Below are positions 11,129 through 22,200 of a DNA stretch of 64,000 bases, piece by piece (position 1 is the first letter of the stretch; every line of letters begins with the position of its first letter). Below the pieces are notes generated by a model. The model saw only the letters and a list, made by a program, of their open reading frames with translations, searched no databases and was not told where the DNA came from. This DNA comes from Lepus europaeus. Lineage: Eukaryota > Chordata > Mammalia > Lagomorpha > Leporidae. The stretch spans positions 55,303,201 to 55,367,200 of the forward strand of contig NC_084827.1 of NCBI RefSeq assembly GCF_033115175.1, written 5' to 3'. A program made the position numbers and the translations under genes.

Positions 11129-11408
11129 AGGCTGGCATTGTAGTTCAATAGGTGAAGTTATGTCTGTGATGCCAGCATCCCATATGGGCACTGATTTGAG
11201 TCCCAGCTACTTTACTTCCAGTCTAGCTCCCTGCTAATGGGTCTGGAAAAGCATCAGCAGATGACCTAAGTGCTTGGGCTCCTGAACTCACGTAGGAGAC
11301 CCAGAGGAAACTCCTGGCTCCTGGCTTTGGCCTGGTCTAGTCCTGGCCATCTGGAGAGTGAACTAGCAGAGAAAGAACTCTAACTCTTTCAAATAAATAA
11401 ATAAATCC
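11129..11408 (+). mobile_element. C-SINE, diverged
   Basis: Head GAGGCTGGCATTGTAGTTCA, short 3' part, tail CAAATAAATAAATAAATC. Confidence 0.88.
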
Positions 11409-12319
11409 CCCCACCCCCAATTCTCTTTTTTTCTTTTCAAAGAAATCGGGTGCTGAGATACTCCTGGAAATATTGCAATAAAAGTCAAGGCTGGTAATGT
11501 CAACATACTGTATTTTTCTAGCAGTTGGAATGCCATTGCCAAATAAACACAAGGCTTTACTGTAACAAAAAGCATGTAAATTCATGTGCCAGGATACACG
11601 TGGCACTCAAAATGTTACAAGTGTGTCACTGCAGCATGGAATGCACCCGGACCACAGATGGTCTTGATATGGTGTAACTGGTTAAAGGTTAGGCAAGCTG
11701 GAAATTGTTTCCTTACAAAATAAAGCTCTCTCCTTAACTTTTGTTTGATGCCTAAGCCTTCCCAAGATGCATCGTCACATCCAGGGCCAGGGCACATGCT
11801 CAGACCCCACTCTGGTTGTATATCCAATTGGGGTACCACCCTTTTCCTAGAAAAACATGTGGAAGGCCTGAGATTTCTTTCTACCAAGAAACAGACTCAG
11901 AAATACTGCTCTCACTCACTCTCCCTCTGCAGACCAGTCTCGGATGAACCTTTCATTTACATGCAACTGTTTGGCCCACTCACGTTGGGCATTTCTCTGT
12001 GTGAGGTGGCCCACAAACATGCATGAACATGCTTATTCCCTGTTAAATAAACTATTCTTATTTGCACACAATACTATTCTCCAGTTAGTATTTTCTGTGC
12101 ATGGCAAGAACCTGGGTTGGAAATTAATATACTCATTTCCCACATCATGTTTATGTCATGAAAATTTCTCAATCATCAGGCACCTGGCTAGACAGGACAT
12201 ATAGGCCCTGTGTTGTTGCCACATGGTGGTCCACAGGGTAAGCTGACACAGGACCTTATCTGGACTTAGTACTCTTGGCTCCAGATTCCAGCTTTTTGAT
12301 AATGAAAAGTCCTGACTCA
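11409..12319. other. Unassigned intergenic sequence
   Basis: About 900 bp without any repeat or gene I recognise. Open frames stay under 95 codons. Confidence 0.35.
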
Positions 12320-12440
12320 GTAGTGGGTTCCTGCTACCCATATGGGAAACCCGGATTGAGTTCCCCGTTCCTAGTTTTAGCCCAGCCCAGTAGTTTTAGG
12401 CATCTGTAAACTAGCAGATGGTTCTCTCCTCCAAATAAGT
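12320..12440 (+). mobile_element. C-SINE fragment
   Basis: Only the 3' half of the body is recognisable (CATATGGGAAACCCGGATTG, AACTAGCAGATGG). Confidence 0.65.
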
Positions 12441-12447
12441 ACTTGAA

Positions 12448-12681
12448 TCTGGTGCCTGCCCTTGTTAAGCTGCTGCCTGCAATACCAACGTCCCATGAGT
12501 GATGGTTTGAGTCCTGGCCACTCCACTTCCAATGCAGCTCCCTAATGCACCTCAGAAAGCAGGGGAAGATGGCCCAAGTACTTGGGCTCCTGCCATCCAT
12601 GTGGGAGGCCTGGAGTTCCTGGCTCCTGGCTTTGGCCTGGCCCAGCCCTAGCTGTTGTGGCCATTTGGAGAGTGAACCAGT
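12448..12681 (+). mobile_element. C-SINE, interrupted
   Basis: From CTGGTGCCTGCCCTTGTTAAG to GAGTGAACCAG. Its 3' end is cut by the next element; possible remnants (CAGCAGATAAATCC) lie at 13200-13213. Confidence 0.8.
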
Positions 12682-12985
12682 GGGCTGGCGCCGCGGCTCA
12701 ATAGGCTAATCCTCTGCCTGCGGCGCCAGCACCCCAAGTTCTAGTCCCGGTCGGGGCACCGGATTCTTTCCCGGTTGCTCCTCTTCCAGGCCAGCTCTCT
12801 GCTGTGGCCCAGGAGTGCAGTGGAGGATGGCCCAAGTCCTTGGGCCCTGCACCCCATGGGAGACCAGGAGAAGCACCTGGCTCCTGGCTTCGGATAAGCG
12901 TGGTGCACCGGCTGCAGCAGCCATTGGAGGGTGAACCAATGGCAAAAGGAAGACCTTTCTCTCTGTCTCTCTCTCACTCTCCACT
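12682..12985 (+). mobile_element. C-SINE, poly(A)-tailed subfamily, 3' end lost
   Basis: Head GGGCTGGCGCCGCGGCTCA. It runs to CTCTCACTCTCCACTTT, then joins an inverted SINE without its poly(A) tail. Confidence 0.88.
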
Positions 12986-13200
12986 TTTTCTTTTTTCTTT
13001 TGGACAGGGAGACAGAAAGTCTTCCATCCACGGGTTCATTCCTCAAATGGCCACAACAGCTGGAGCTGGGCCAATCTGAAGCCAGGAGCCATAAGCTTCT
13101 TCCAGGTCTCCCACATGGGTGCTTTCCCAGGCCAGGAAGAGGAACTGCTAGGACACAAACCAGTGCACATATGGGATGCTGGCACCAAGGCGGAGACCCC
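12986..13200 (-). mobile_element. C-SINE, internally deleted
   Basis: The inverted body runs GGGTTCATTCCTCAAATGGC to GGGATGCTGGCACC. The segment between CACATGGGTG and CTTTCCCAGG is missing, and the outer head is absent. Confidence 0.8.
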
Positions 13201-13204
13201 AGCA

Positions 13205-13805
13205 GATAAATCCTTTTAAAAATTTTTTTGGGAAACATCTGTTAATTCTACAGCACTACTATTTTGGTGTACATCTTTCCATTAAAAAAAAAAAAAAAAG
13301 GCTTTCTTTCATACTTGTGATCACACTGATAGCACAATTTTGACTTGAATCTTTCACCCTATTTGCTCCATATTACTGCAGACCTTTCACACGTTTCTTA
13401 TGCACTAGGGGACTTCTACTTCAGCCCTGCCTTTCTCCTGTAAAACCTGAAAACCAAACCATATCACTTTGATATTTCTTCATGAATACCCTAACCTAGT
13501 CCACAGAAAACTAATCTATAATCACTCCAACTGTTTCTTATACGTCTGTGGCCATAGCATGCTAAGGATGCAATCAACCCATCCCTGCCTGCAATCCATT
13601 ACTATGTTCCCTTCTACACATAGTGCTGGTGTATGGCACATCTAACAGGTGGGGAGAGCAGGTGGCAGGATGGGGAGAAATACTCAGTCCAGCCTGCCAT
13701 GTGCATAGGCTTGTCGGAGAGATAAAACATGAACATTTCATCTCCGTACACAGAATCTTCTGATGCTTTCCCAGAGGGATTGCAGTTAAGGGGGACCTTT
13801 AGGAG
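13205..13805. other. Unassigned intergenic sequence
   Basis: Nothing recognised apart from a poly(A) run at about 13284-13300. Confidence 0.35.
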
Positions 13806-14088
13806 TGGGTGTGGAAATACAGGTCAAACTGCCACTTGGGATCCCCATATCACCAGAGTGCTGGTTGGAGTCCTTGATACTCTGGTCTCTGATCCAGCTC
13901 CATGCTAGTGCACCCTGGAAGGCAGCAGATTGTTCAAGCGCTGGGGCTCCTGCCACTTACATAGGAGACCTGGATGGAGTGCCCCGCTCCAGATGTCAGC
14001 CTGGCCCAGCTCTGTTCCGGACAGTGAGTGAGTCATAAGGCATATGGAAGATCTTTCTGCCTTTCGAGTGTGTATTAAATTTAAAAAA
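13806..14088 (+). mobile_element. C-SINE, old
   Basis: A worn copy: CTGGTTGGAGTCCTTGATAC, GATCCAGCTCCATGCTAGTG, GACCTGGATGGAGTGCC. The tail is eroded. Confidence 0.75.
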
Positions 14089-14096
14089 CAAGAGTG

Positions 14097-14371
14097 GGCC
14101 AGTGTGGCGGCAGAGCAGGTTAAGCTGCCACCTGCAGTGCTGACATCCCATTTGGGGTGCTGGTTGGGGTCCTGGCTGCTCCACTTCTGATTCAGCCTCC
14201 TACTAATACACCAGGAAAAGCAGTGGAGGATGGCTCAATCCCCTGGTCCCCATCACCCATGTTGAGACCCAGAAGCAGCCCGAGCCATGTGGTCATTTGG
14301 GGGAGTAAACCCGCAGATGGAAGACCTCTCCCTCACTGTAACTGCTTTTCTAACAAACAAAAAGACCAAAT
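14097..14371 (+). mobile_element. C-SINE, old
   Basis: Head GGGCCAGTGTGGCGGCAGAG. The CT block is lost, and the tail is CTAACAAACAAAAAGACC. Confidence 0.8.
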
Positions 14372-14480
14372 CCACAGAGTTGATTCAGAGAGGCAGTTGT
14401 TAACCCATTAATTCAACCCCTACTGAGCTTCTTGTCAGAACTGTTCTAGAGGTACAGGTTTCTCTCTGGGGGGAAGGAGG

Positions 14481-14752
14481 GTAGGTGTTTTGCACACTGG
14501 TTAAGGAACTGCTTGGACGTCCATATCTGGTACTGGAGGGCCTGGGTTTGAGTACTAGCTCTGCTTCAGTTCTTGATAATGCAAATCTTAGCAGGCAGCA
14601 GATGACGGCTCACATAGTTGGGGCCCTTTTGTCATGTTGGGGACCCTCCCTGAGTTCCTTGCTCCTGACTTCGGCCGGGCCCCAGCTCTGGCTATTGTGA
14701 GGATTTGGGGTGTGAACTAGTAGATGAAGACCTATTCCTTTCAAAATAAAAC
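14481..14752 (+). mobile_element. C-SINE, very old
   Basis: Recognisable only by phrases such as GGGTTTGAGTACTAGCTCTG and GGGGTGTGAACTAGTAGATG, ending CCTTTCAAAATAAAAC. Confidence 0.65.
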
Positions 14753-14967
14753 AGCACACACATGGTATGCACCGATTACTTCCGTTTTACACTTTGTATC
14801 AGAACTAGCCCAGTATCTCTTCACAGTACAGACTTAACAAATACTGGGTGAAAAAATGCTTGGTAGCAACGGGTTTTTCATAAATCTGGATTAGCTAATA
14901 CAAAAGCAGAGTTCAAGGGCACCAGAAATTTAATAGGTGAAGAAATTTATCTTTCTCCCCCAAGACT

Positions 14968-15300
14968 CTTTTTTTATTTTTTAATTTTTTTTATTTTACA
15001 GGCAGAGTGGATAGTGAGAGACAGGGAGAAAGGTCTTCCTTTGCCGTTGGTTCACCCTCCAATGGCTGCTGCGGCTGGCGCACTGCGCTGATCCGAAGCC
15101 AGGAGCCAGGTGCTTCTCCTGGTCTCCCATGAGGCGCCCAAGCTGTTGGGCCATCCTCCACTGTACTCCCGGGCCACAGCAGAGAGCTGGCCTGAAAGAG
15201 GAGCAACTGGAACAGAATCCAGCGCCCCAACCGGGACCAGAACCCGGTGTGCCAGCGCCGCAAGGCAGAGGATTAGCCTGTTGAGCCACGGCGCCGGCCT
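14968..15300 (-). mobile_element. C-SINE, poly(A)-tailed subfamily
   Basis: Inverted. The T-rich tail is followed by ACAGGCAGAGTGGATAGTGA; the head ends GAGCCACGGCGCCGGCCT. Confidence 0.92.
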
Positions 15301-15433
15301 CCACTTGCACTTTCAAAACCAGATATTTCTGTGTAAAATACCCTGACAGGTTAAAGGTGTACAACCACTATGTCAGTGAGATTGGTGGTCTTCATTTGGT
15401 GGTGACAAAAATGCTGCAGTTTAGTACTTAAAC

Positions 15434-15485
15434 CTTTTTATTCTTTTTTTAAAAAAATATTTATTTATTTATTTGAAAGTCAGAG

Positions 15486-15538
<53 letters not shown>

Positions 15539-15789
15539 TCTTCCATCTAATGGTTCATTCCCCAGATTGCCACAAAATGCCGGAGCTGTGCTGATCCGAA
15601 GCCAGGAGCTTCCTCTGGGTTTCCCATGTGGGTGCAGGGCCCAAGGACCTGGGTCATCTTCTACTGCTTTCCTAGGCCATAGCAGAGAGCTGGATCGGAA
15701 GTGGAGCAGCCGGGGCTCAAACCGGCACCCATATGGAATGCCGGCACTTCAGGCTAGGCGTTACCCGCTGCTCTACAGCGCCGGCCCCC
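15434..15789 (-). mobile_element. C-SINE with perfect 12 bp duplication
   Basis: An inverted full-length copy flanked by TAGTACTTAAAC (15422-15433 and 15790-15801). The (GA)n run covers about 15493-15533. It lies just beyond the NIFK stop and may be part of its 3' UTR, in the NIFK sense orientation. Confidence 0.95.
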
Positions 15790-15801
15790 TAGTACTTAAA
15801 C

Positions 15802-16093
15802 TTAGTGATGACCTGTTTTCATGTAGGCAGAATAACTAAGGAGAGCTATGAAAGCTAAAAAGAAAACAAGACTAGGACAAGGACACTATGAAGCCAACCA
15901 CTGCACCACTGTGCCTTAGCAAGGGCAGACAAGCCAAAATCACTGATTGGTTTCCTGAGTGATTCAATCAGATAGCTTGTTTTTCCTCTGAAAAATCCCA
16001 TCAATGGTTGCATTCCGTAGTACCACAGTAACACTCAGAGTCATAAAATCATCACATTTTCCAGAAGATATATTATACAAAATACACTCAGGA
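15802..16093 (-). other. NIFK 3' UTR, unique part
   Basis: This is unique sequence between the NIFK stop codon and the C-SINE at 15434-15789. I see no canonical AATAAA on the minus strand in it. The true 3' end may use a variant signal here or lie within or beyond the SINE. Confidence 0.4.
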
Positions 16094-16282
16094 TCATAGA
16101 TTGCTTTTTCTTCGTCTTTTCTTCCCTGAACGTGCAGTTGTTTGAGTCTCTTGTGTTTCTTCTTTTACATCAGATACAGGCTGTCTGAAAACTATTTCAT
16201 TATCTTTCTCGTCATCTTTCATTTCAGCTGCTTCAGATTTTCGTCTCTCCAAATATGATGGTGTACAAACTGGTGTGGGGCC
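16094..16282 (-). CDS. NIFK: NIFK coding exon 7 and stop (Ki-67 docking motif)
   Basis: This exon encodes 62 residues and TGA (16096-16094). It opens [16 protein letters not shown], the docking motif that binds the Ki-67 FHA domain, and continues through an acidic stretch to the basic tail [10 protein letters not shown]. Confidence 0.95.
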   Translation of the reverse strand, partial: GPTPVCTPSYLERRKSEAAEMKDDEKDNEIVFRQPVSDVKEETQETQTTARSGKKRRRKSNL

Positions 16283-19200
16283 CTGGAATCAACAAGTGGA
16301 AATTTGTAATACACAAACGTGGAGTGACTTCAGGATTGACTTCACACCTGACAATCATCTCCCCTCAATTTTCACAAAGCTGTGTCCTGGTATTTTAGGC
16401 CTGCTTCTATTTTTGGTGGTGTAACAGCAGATCAAGTTGCCAAGTCACCACTAAAGTCCTACCAAAATATCACAAGGTTAAATTGGAAACCTAACAAAAG
16501 GACAGTAGCAGAAACTGCTTCTCTTCCCCACACAGTGTTTACCATGGTGCCCAGAATATTGAAGACAACCTTACCTGGCTATCCACAGACTTCTCAGGAG
16601 TGTTAGCAATACCTGAAGTCTTTTTTTTCTTCTTCTTGGGTATGCCAGTTTTCTTCTTCTTTGAAGGTACATTTACCACCTTCAAATAAATTTTAAAACT
16701 TTAGCAATCTACACATTTACCAGCTATGTGAACATAATTCTTTTAATTCTTTTTCTATTATCCGACATATAATTCAAAAAAATTTTAAAAAATTTACCTG
16801 GCCATTTGTAGAGTTCTGAAGATCAGTGCTTCCAACATTTTTCCCTTTCTGTAAAATCTACAATAAACACAGAAGTTAACAACAAGGAATCTCTTTTTTT
16901 TTTTTTTTTTTTTTAAGACTTATTATTTGAAAGGCAGAGATACAGAGAAAGAGAAATATCTTCCGCCCACTGGTTCAATCCTGCAATGGCCACAATGGCC
17001 AGGGCTGGGCTAGGCCGAAGCCAGGAGCAAGGAATTTCTTCTGGGTTTCCCAGATGGATGCAGGGGCCCAAGCACTTGGGCCATTTTCTGCTGCTTTCCC
17101 AGGCCATTAGCAGGGAGGTGGATCAGAAGTAGGGCAGCTGAGACTCCAATAGGTGCCCATGTGGGATGCCGGCACTGCAGGCAGTAGCTTAACCTCTATA
17201 CCACAGTGCTGGCCTCTCGTCGTTTTACTTTTTATACATAACCATTAGTTACTCATGTATTATTGGGGAATCTTCCTTAAATGACAGAGCATTTTAATTT
17301 AAAAGCAAAACCCACAAACATAGTGAATACAGTGGTAGAACTGTAAGATGGGTCTAACTGAAGGACTGGCAGAAGCCGGAGGTTGGACGGAAGCCAAAAC
17401 CTGGAGCTGGAGGACGACAATCCCAACTTCAGGAAAGCAGGAAGAATGTGAGAGCTCAGCCTATGTGCATCACGGTGGCAATGAAGCCAGTTTGCTTTTC
17501 CACTAAATAATAAGCAGGGTGCAGGGGGAAAAAATGCTTGCCTGTTCTTAAGCTTCACTGTCCCAGCTGCCAAATGCAAGAGATGACATGATGTTCTAGT
17601 ATGTTAATGACCACGTTTAGCATTTGGACAAAGAATTGAGAATCAGGAATTGTTGCAGTTGATTTCTCAACAATGTTGCAGGCCACAGGAGGATAACTCG
17701 ATCTTCTAATTTCTGGATAAGGCTTTGAGACTTAATAAACTTGGGAATAGGTGCCATTTCTTACCAACTACTTTAAAAAGAAAATTAATTTTATTTGAAA
17801 GGCAGAGTGGCAGAGGAAGACAGAAGGAGGGAGAGACAGAGATTTTCCATTTGCTGGTTCACTCCCTCAGTGGCTTTAACAGCCAAGGCTGGGCCAGGCT
17901 GCAGACAGGAGCCAGGAACTCCATCTGGGTCCCCCACATGGGTGGTGGGAGCCCAAGTACTTGGGCCATCTTTGCTGCTTTTCCAGGCACATTAGCAGGA
18001 AGCTGGATGAGAAGCAGAGTGGATGGGGGCTGATGCTTTAATACAGTCTGCTGGTATAACAAGTGGTATAACACACCTGTCCCCTACCTAGCTTTTTGGA
18101 AATAATATGACAGGATCCAAGGAAGACAGAAAACAACTTCAAGATTTAGTCAAGAAAAGAAAGAAGATCTTCACTTATCCCGGCCACACTCTAATGACCT
18201 GCATTCTTGTTTTATAGTAAAAGACAAACATGTCTCCTTTCTATGTCAGAAGGAGCAAAGATACAATAAGGTCTCCTAGTCTTACTTCCTCATAAGCACA
18301 GAACTTAGAAATGGATGAACACCTGTGCTAATGTAAACCAAAAAACTGATACGTATTTTCTATTTCTGATACATTCTTTAGAACTATTTCTAGCTTGAAA
18401 GAACACAAAACAAAACTTTAGAATGGCTTAAAAAGGAAGGTCAATTTACAATCTTACTTACTAATACTTATTGACAGGATCAGAGTGTACTCAAACAAAC
18501 ATCAATTCTGGTAATATCATCTTTAAATGGTAACCTCAGAGCATAATGATTTTTAATTAAAGAATGGCTCAACTTCAATAACTTGCCCACAAGGGGCAAG
18601 TGTTATGGTATAGTGAGTTAAGACACCCATAGCAGAATGCTGGTTTGAGTCCAAGCTACTCTGCACTTATAATCTAGCTTCTTCCTAATATGCCTGGGAG
18701 GCAGCAGACAATGGCCAAAATCCTTGGGTTCCTACTGCCCAGGTGGAGACATGGAGAGAATTCCAGGCTACTGGTTTCGACCTGGCCTGCTCTGGCTGTT
18801 ACAGGCATTTAGGAAATGAACCAGTGGGTAGAAGATATATACCTGTCAATCTGCTTCTCAAAAAAAATTTTTTTTTAAGATTTATGTATTTGATATGCAG
18901 AGTTACAAAGAGGCAGAGGCGGCGGCGGTGGTGGCAAGGGGGAGTGGGGGCTGTTCCAGCCACTGGTTCACTCCCCGAATGGCCACAACAGCCGAAGCTA
19001 GGCCGATCCGAAGCCAGGAGCTTCTTCTGGGTCTCCCATGTGGGTACAAGGGCCCAAGCACTTCGGCCATCCTCTGCTGCCTTCCCAAGCACATCAGCAG
19101 GAAGCTGGATTGGAAGTGGAGCAGCCAGGACTCAAACCAGTGCCCATATGGGATGCCGGCACCACAGGCAGTGGCTTCACCTAGTATGCCCATAGATTAA

Positions 19201-22200
19201 ACTTAACAAAAAATCAGATCAGGAAAGTTATGCAAACAGATAATCCCCTTAAGGAGTTTCTTCTGTATGACTGAAACAACTTCTAGAAAAATCTAAATGC
19301 TATGTCCCCAAAACTCAGTGAAATTCTAGTATATACACTGATTAGATACTTTGTAAATAATCACAGATGTAATACATGTTACAACTATTGAGGTAAAGTC
19401 CACCCACAAGAAAAGTCACACAAAAAATTTTAGAAAGGAATATTTACCAATGAGGGAAAATCATAATCAATTCCTTTTTTAGCTAATTTCTTTCTGAGTA
19501 GTTTTTCTTTCTTTTTAAATCGCTCCTCCATCCGTAGCTTTTGTAGAAGTGTCCGATTCCGATTATACCGTTTCACTGCTGGATGTGATGGCTGATGAAA
19601 TGGAACATTCCATGCTTTAAAAAGTTCCTCATGTACTTTTTCAGGTGGCATAAAATGACCTATTTTTAAAAAGCTAAACGTCAGGCAAGTGGTAGAGAAA
19701 GGATTTTCATGTTACATTTAGAGTTTCCTCAATACTATTCCTCATATCACAATCAAGATGATGCAACTAATCTATCAGATTATGGATCAGCTAAGATTAC
19801 TTACACACCAAGAGCCTTTCACCAAAAAGGTAGTTGTTCATTGTATCAGCAACTATCTTGGCAACATCCTCAGACTCAAACTCCACAAAGGCATAGCCTC
19901 TGCTATTTCCAGTCTGTAACGGAAAACCCACCACAAAAAGTAAAATTAAACTCTAACACAACGGCAAATTCCTAAAATGCTATTAATTTAAATAATGCAT
20001 ATAAGCTCCTTGTCAAATGTTACAACACCTTTAATTCCAACCTCAACTCATACATACTGGGGACTGTTAAGGGAAAAGAAAAGATCCAAGATAATCTGAA
20101 TAGGCAGCTGACTTTCCAGTTACTCCCGGGATTTGGGTTATACTCAAACATGTTACATATCTGATCATTATGGCTGGAAAATATTTAATAGCAACATCCA
20201 CTGTATAAAGGAAATCTGGTAGTCCCTCACAGTCCTTTATGCATTATCTTTTTTTTTTTTTTAAAGGTTTATTTAAAAGGCAGAGTGACAAAGAGAGAGA
20301 GTTAGGAAGAGAATGCGATCTTCCACTTACCAGTTCACTCCCCAAATGCTCCCAACAGCTGGGGCAGGATTAGGCAGAAGTTAGAAGCTAGGAACTCTAT
20401 CTGGGTCTCCTACACTGATGGCAGGGGTCCAAGCGCTTGGGCCATCATCCATTGTCTTACCAGGTACCTTCAGCAGAAATGGAATTGTAGGAACTGGGAC
20501 TCAAATAAGCACTGATATGGGATGCAGGCATCCCAAGCAGAAGTTTAACCTGTTGTGCCACAATGCCCGCCCCTCATTACCTACTCCAATAGCAGTCAGA
20601 TTTAGTTATATACTCAGGATCCAGTAAGATGTTTCACAAACAAAAGCTGGTAGTACAACCTCATTTCACGCATGAGAAGTGAAAATAAACTAACTCCTCC
20701 ATGTCACCAGGCCAGTAAAAAACCCTTCTCAGCAGTGGTTAGGGTCCTGCTTAGAACACCTGCATCACTTACTGAGTGTCTGGGTTCCAGTGCTGGCTCC
20801 AGTTCCCATTATGGCTTCCTGCTGGTACACACCCTGTAAGGCAGCAAGTGATGGCTCAAGTAACTGGGTCCTCACCATCCACAGGGGAAAACCAGACTGA
20901 GTTCTAGGCTCCAGGCTTCAGCCTGAAGGCATCTGGGGAGTGAAGTAGCAGGTGGAAGATCTCCGTCTCTGTCTCTCTGCCTCAAATAAAACAGCCATCA
21001 CTGCAAACACTGCTCATTTTTGTGTTTATCACCTTCATAGCCAGGGATGAAGGAACAGTGACAACATTCTCTGAAGTGGCCTGTGTTCCTAACCTACACA
21101 TTGCATCACAAACTGGATCTTTAAAAAAAATCTATCCCATTTGAACTCTATGGAGTTAAAATGCTCAGGTTTGGATCCTGGCTCTAACACTTTGTAAAAC
21201 TTGAATTACGGGGGCTGGTGTTATGGTGTAGTGGGTGAAGTGCGCTGGCATCCCATATGGGTGCCAGTTTGAGTCCCAGCTGCTCCACTTCCAATCCAGC
21301 TCCCTGCTAATAGCCTGGGAAGCAGTGAAGGATGGCCCAAGTGCCAGGGCCCCACACCTATACAAGAGACTCAGAAGAAACTCCTAGCTCCTGGCATTAG
21401 CTTGGTCCAGCCCTGGCTGCTACAAACATTTAGGGAGTGAACCAGTGGATGGAAGACTTCCTTCTCTGTAATTCTAATAATTAAAATAAATCTTAACACT
21501 CACACACACACACACACACACAAATGATAAAAACCATTACTCTAACAGTGTTGCTATGAAGATGTGAAATAATCCATGAGCGCTCTACAAGATGTCTGTC
21601 ATATTTACTCAATGTTAACAATATTCTGCAGTCTTTGCATTACATGTATTTATGGATATGGATCAATACTGGCAATGTGATTCTGGAGACAAACAATGAG
21701 TTACAAGTGACACTGCAGCTGGCAGGTTGATTCCCAGCACCAGCTATGTCACTGTCGAGCAATACTTGCACAACTGAGTCTAATGCACCAGGAAGATACT
21801 AGTGAAAACTGAAACACCTGAAAAATGCATTTACAATCCCTACTTCAAAAGAGAAGGCAAAGATGGTGTGGTGGGAGACACTATAACATCCTACTCCATA
21901 TACCACCACTGCAAAATAATAAAACCTTTGACGAGCTACTTGAAAACACATCCTATATTACAAAAGAAAAACACCCCAAAAGACAAACCAAAACAAAACA
22001 ATCCTGTCCCATTTCCCAACAACATCAGAATATAATAAATAGCAAACAGTCAAAACTAAGATGGAGCAGGAAGGCCAAAACTCCTTTAAAAGAAAAAAAA
22101 AAAAAAAAAAAAAGGTCCAGTAAAATAAAAAAGCATGTGGGTTTATTCAGAGAGTGTTGAAACTCACAAGTCAGGATGTTAACAATGGGTGAGGGGTATT

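Noticed and set aside
12741-13238. A 165-codon open frame on the minus strand
   Set aside because: It is a translation of two adjoining C-SINEs; the same peptide phrases recur at many other SINEs in the window.
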